Origin: Myxococcales bacterium
GTDB taxonomy: Bacteria; Myxococcota; UBA727; VGSZ01
Length of the DNA stretch: 36,178 bases
NCBI GenBank assembly: GCA_023248635.1
Contig: JAHFED010000016.1
Coordinates: 69,539 to 105,716 of the forward strand
Direction: 5' to 3'
In this document: positions 34,781-36,178 of the stretch, one piece after another
How positions within the stretch are numbered: position 1 is the first letter of the stretch
Layout of the letters: each line of letters begins with the position of its first letter
Position numbers and translations under genes: made by a program
The notes under the pieces: generated by a model
Told to the model about the DNA's origin: nothing
Database searches by the model: none
Seen by the model: only the letters and a program-made list of their open reading frames with translations

Positions 34781-35149
34781 TCACTCGAGCTCGGCTTCGA
34801 CTTCGACCTCAGCAAGACCGGCCAAGAGCCGCTCGACGGCCCGGGCCGCAGCCTGCTGCTCGTGGCGTGGTGCGCCGGCGAGCCCAAGGCGACAGCGAAG
34901 CCGAGCGCCTTCGACGACGACGACGGCAGCCACCGCGGCCTCCTCGAGCAGCCAGAGCAGCAGCTCGCTGCCGGGGATCTGCAGGGCGCGGTGGGCATCG
35001 AGAGTGGTCGCCCATTGGCTCACGTGCCCGTTGTCGTGCAGCACGAAGAAGCGCTCCGCTTTGCCGCGCACGGGGAAACCGCAGACCTGCAAGGCGGCAA
35101 CGACGTCGTCGAGGTCGGGAGCGGCGAAGGAGACGTGGATGAAGCTCAT
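34781..35149 (-). CDS. small protein of unknown function
   Basis: A 122-aa protein that I do not recognise. It starts MSFIHVSFAAPDLDDVVAAL, alternates short strands and helices (ERFFVLHDNGHVSQWA, GSELLLWLLEEAAVAAVVVVEG), and ends in a helical, acidic EVEVEAELE tail. No signal peptide, membrane span or catalytic motif is visible. It begins 13 nt after the stop of the membrane-protein gene on the same strand and is probably co-transcribed with it. The ribosome site is weak. The frame is open to 35314, but that extension overlaps the upstream gene and reads as low-complexity. Confidence 0.6.
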   Translation of the reverse strand: MSFIHVSFAAPDLDDVVAALQVCGFPVRGKAERFFVLHDNGHVSQWATTLDAHRALQIPGSELLLWLLEEAAVAAVVVVEGARLRCRLGLAGAPRHEQQAAARAVERLLAGLAEVEVEAELE

Positions 35150-35162
35150 GGCACAGCGACCA

Positions 35163-35624
35163 TCAGTTGGTGGGCCCGAGGTCGATGATGCCGAGCGCTT
35201 CGGCGGCGAAGGCGACCGGCACCGCGAGGACGACGAACGCCACCAAGGCCCCCAAGACGACGCCGACGACGCGCCAATGGGAGCGCTGATCGGCGGTGGG
35301 CATCGCCCCCTCAAACCAGCTCTGGGACAGCTGCCGCGCCAGCATCACCTGGGGAAGGGTGAAGGCGACGCCGGGCACCCCCTCTGGCAGCCAGCAGGCG
35401 AGTCCAACGATGACCAGCGTCAGCCCCGCCGCTGCCAGAAGCGTCAGGTTGCCGCGGGAGGTCTGGCCCAACGCCCGCCAGTTGGCCCGTGCCATCCATC
35501 CTGCGGCGAGCAGCGAGCCAAAGAAGGCTGCGACGCCGATTTGCCCAGGCGAAAAGAGCAGAGGCGGCACCGGCAAGGCAGCGTCGACGTCGGGTTGGGG
35601 GACTTGGGTGCTGCTCTGGCTCAT
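35163..35624 (-). CDS. small multi-pass membrane protein
   Basis: A 153-aa protein with a Pro/Gln-rich N-terminal tail (MSQSSTQVPQPDVD) and three hydrophobic segments: GQIGVAAFFGSLLAAGWMA, NLTLLAAAGLTLVIVGLACW and WRVVGVVLGALVAFVVLAVPVAFAA. I chose the ATG at 35624 because AAGGGG lies a few nt upstream; an ATG at 35690 is in frame but has no better site. The family and function are unknown. It precedes the 122-aa gene by 13 nt, suggesting a two-gene transcript, and its 5' end is about 88 bp from the tandem repeat array. Confidence 0.65.
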   Translation of the reverse strand: MSQSSTQVPQPDVDAALPVPPLLFSPGQIGVAAFFGSLLAAGWMARANWRALGQTSRGNLTLLAAAGLTLVIVGLACWLPEGVPGVAFTLPQVMLARQLSQSWFEGAMPTADQRSHWRVVGVVLGALVAFVVLAVPVAFAAEALGIIDLGPTN

Positions 35625-35711
35625 TTGCCCCTTGTGCGGGCTTTGATGCCTTCGCTCAAGGGCCTCGAGTGCGCCCTCCTGTGCGACCATCACCCCGCCT
35701 CACCCTGATTC

Positions 35712-36178
35712 ATCCCAGAGATCAGTTGAATCTGCATCTTCGGGAGCGGAGCGACCACGGATGGGGAGGGCCCCGTCGGCGACTTGCTCGACGACGGGAG
35801 GGGGCGCAGCCCCCTTTGAAACACAATCCCTGGGTTCAGTTGAGTGCAAACTCAACTGAGTCCAGGGATTCATCCCAGAGATCAGTTGAATCTGCATCTT
35901 CGGGAGCGGAGCGACCACGGATGGGGAGGGCCCCGTCGGCGACTTGCTCGACGACGGGAGGGGGCGCAGCCCCCTGTGAAACACAATCCCTGGGTTCAGT
36001 TGAGTGCAAACTCAACTGAATCCAGTTCGGGAGCGGAGCGACCACGGATGGGGAGGGCCCGTCGGCGACTTGCTCGACGACGGGAGGGGGCGCAGCCCCC
36101 TTTGAAACACAATCCCTGGGTTCAGTTGAGTGCAAACTCAACTGAATCCAGTTCGGGAGCGGAGCGACCACGGATGGG
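35712..36178. repeat. tandem array of the 158-bp structured repeat
   Basis: Unit 1 is 35712-35869, complete and equal in length to the copy at 20103-20260. Unit 2 starts at 35872, giving a 160-bp period, and ends early at 36025. Units 3 (36026-36151) and 4 (36152 to the window end) lack the first 27 bp and follow at 126-127 bp, each joined at a CCAG-TTCGGG junction. The shared junction means the shortened unit was itself duplicated. All units keep the three internal hairpins. The array continues beyond the window. An apparent minus-strand reading frame through it is an artefact of the repeat. Confidence 0.9.

Noticed and set aside
35836-36171. A 111-aa minus-strand protein in the terminal repeat array
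   Set aside because: The frame simply repeats the 158-bp unit, has no ribosome site, and is explained by the tandem repeat.

Overview
The window is GC-rich and looks like a chromosome segment of a myxobacterium or related member of the Myxococcota. The support is a MYXO-CTERM-like sorting tail, a DUF4215 cysteine-rich repeat, a myxobacterial-type retron reverse transcriptase, a TMTC-like glycosyltransferase and a SWIM-ligase-WGR fusion. The assignment rests on recognised families, not on a search.

Layout. (1) 1-4679: a 35-bp tandem repeat, a TMTC/TPR membrane protein, a convergent exported protein, and panB. (2) 4957-19647, minus strand: the centrepiece, a retron locus about 14.7 kb long. 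In transcription order it encodes a WGR protein, a 915-aa alpha-solenoid protein, a 2186-aa WD40/HEAT giant, a SWIM-zinc-finger/WGR-like protein, a complete msr-msd RNA, the reverse transcriptase, and two further complete msr-msd RNAs. Stops and starts within the protein operon lie within a few bases or overlap. (3) 19648-20570: a possible gene remnant, a 158-bp structured repeat and a Fur box. (4) 20571-23482: a di-haem oxidoreductase, an EfeO/imelysin-like lipoprotein and a P460-like cytochrome, probably a Fur-controlled iron/haem envelope operon. (5) 23546-26642: a SWIM-ATP-dependent DNA ligase-WGR fusion and gpmI. (6) 26793-33297: a very large beta-helix/TSP3/DUF4215 surface protein, a convergent TonB-like protein and a YgfZ-like protein. 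(7) 33371-35624: decayed copies of the first repeat, a zinc-binding anti-sigma-like protein, a cysteine-rich lipoprotein and two small minus-strand genes. (8) 35712-36178: a tandem array of the 158-bp repeat that runs off the window.

The most unusual feature is the three retron RNAs. They share the msr hairpins, a 27-nt apical loop and closing a1/a2 repeats. Each carries a different stem made of two perfectly complementary arms of exactly 30 nt, and each arm is itself close to a palindrome. One reverse transcriptase may therefore make a small family of msDNAs that differ only in their double-stranded part, next to a WGR/HEAT/WD40/SWIM protein set that would be the candidate sensor or effector. 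Retrons with one msr-msd per reverse transcriptase are well known. The multi-cassette, stem-swapped arrangement is what I would follow up.
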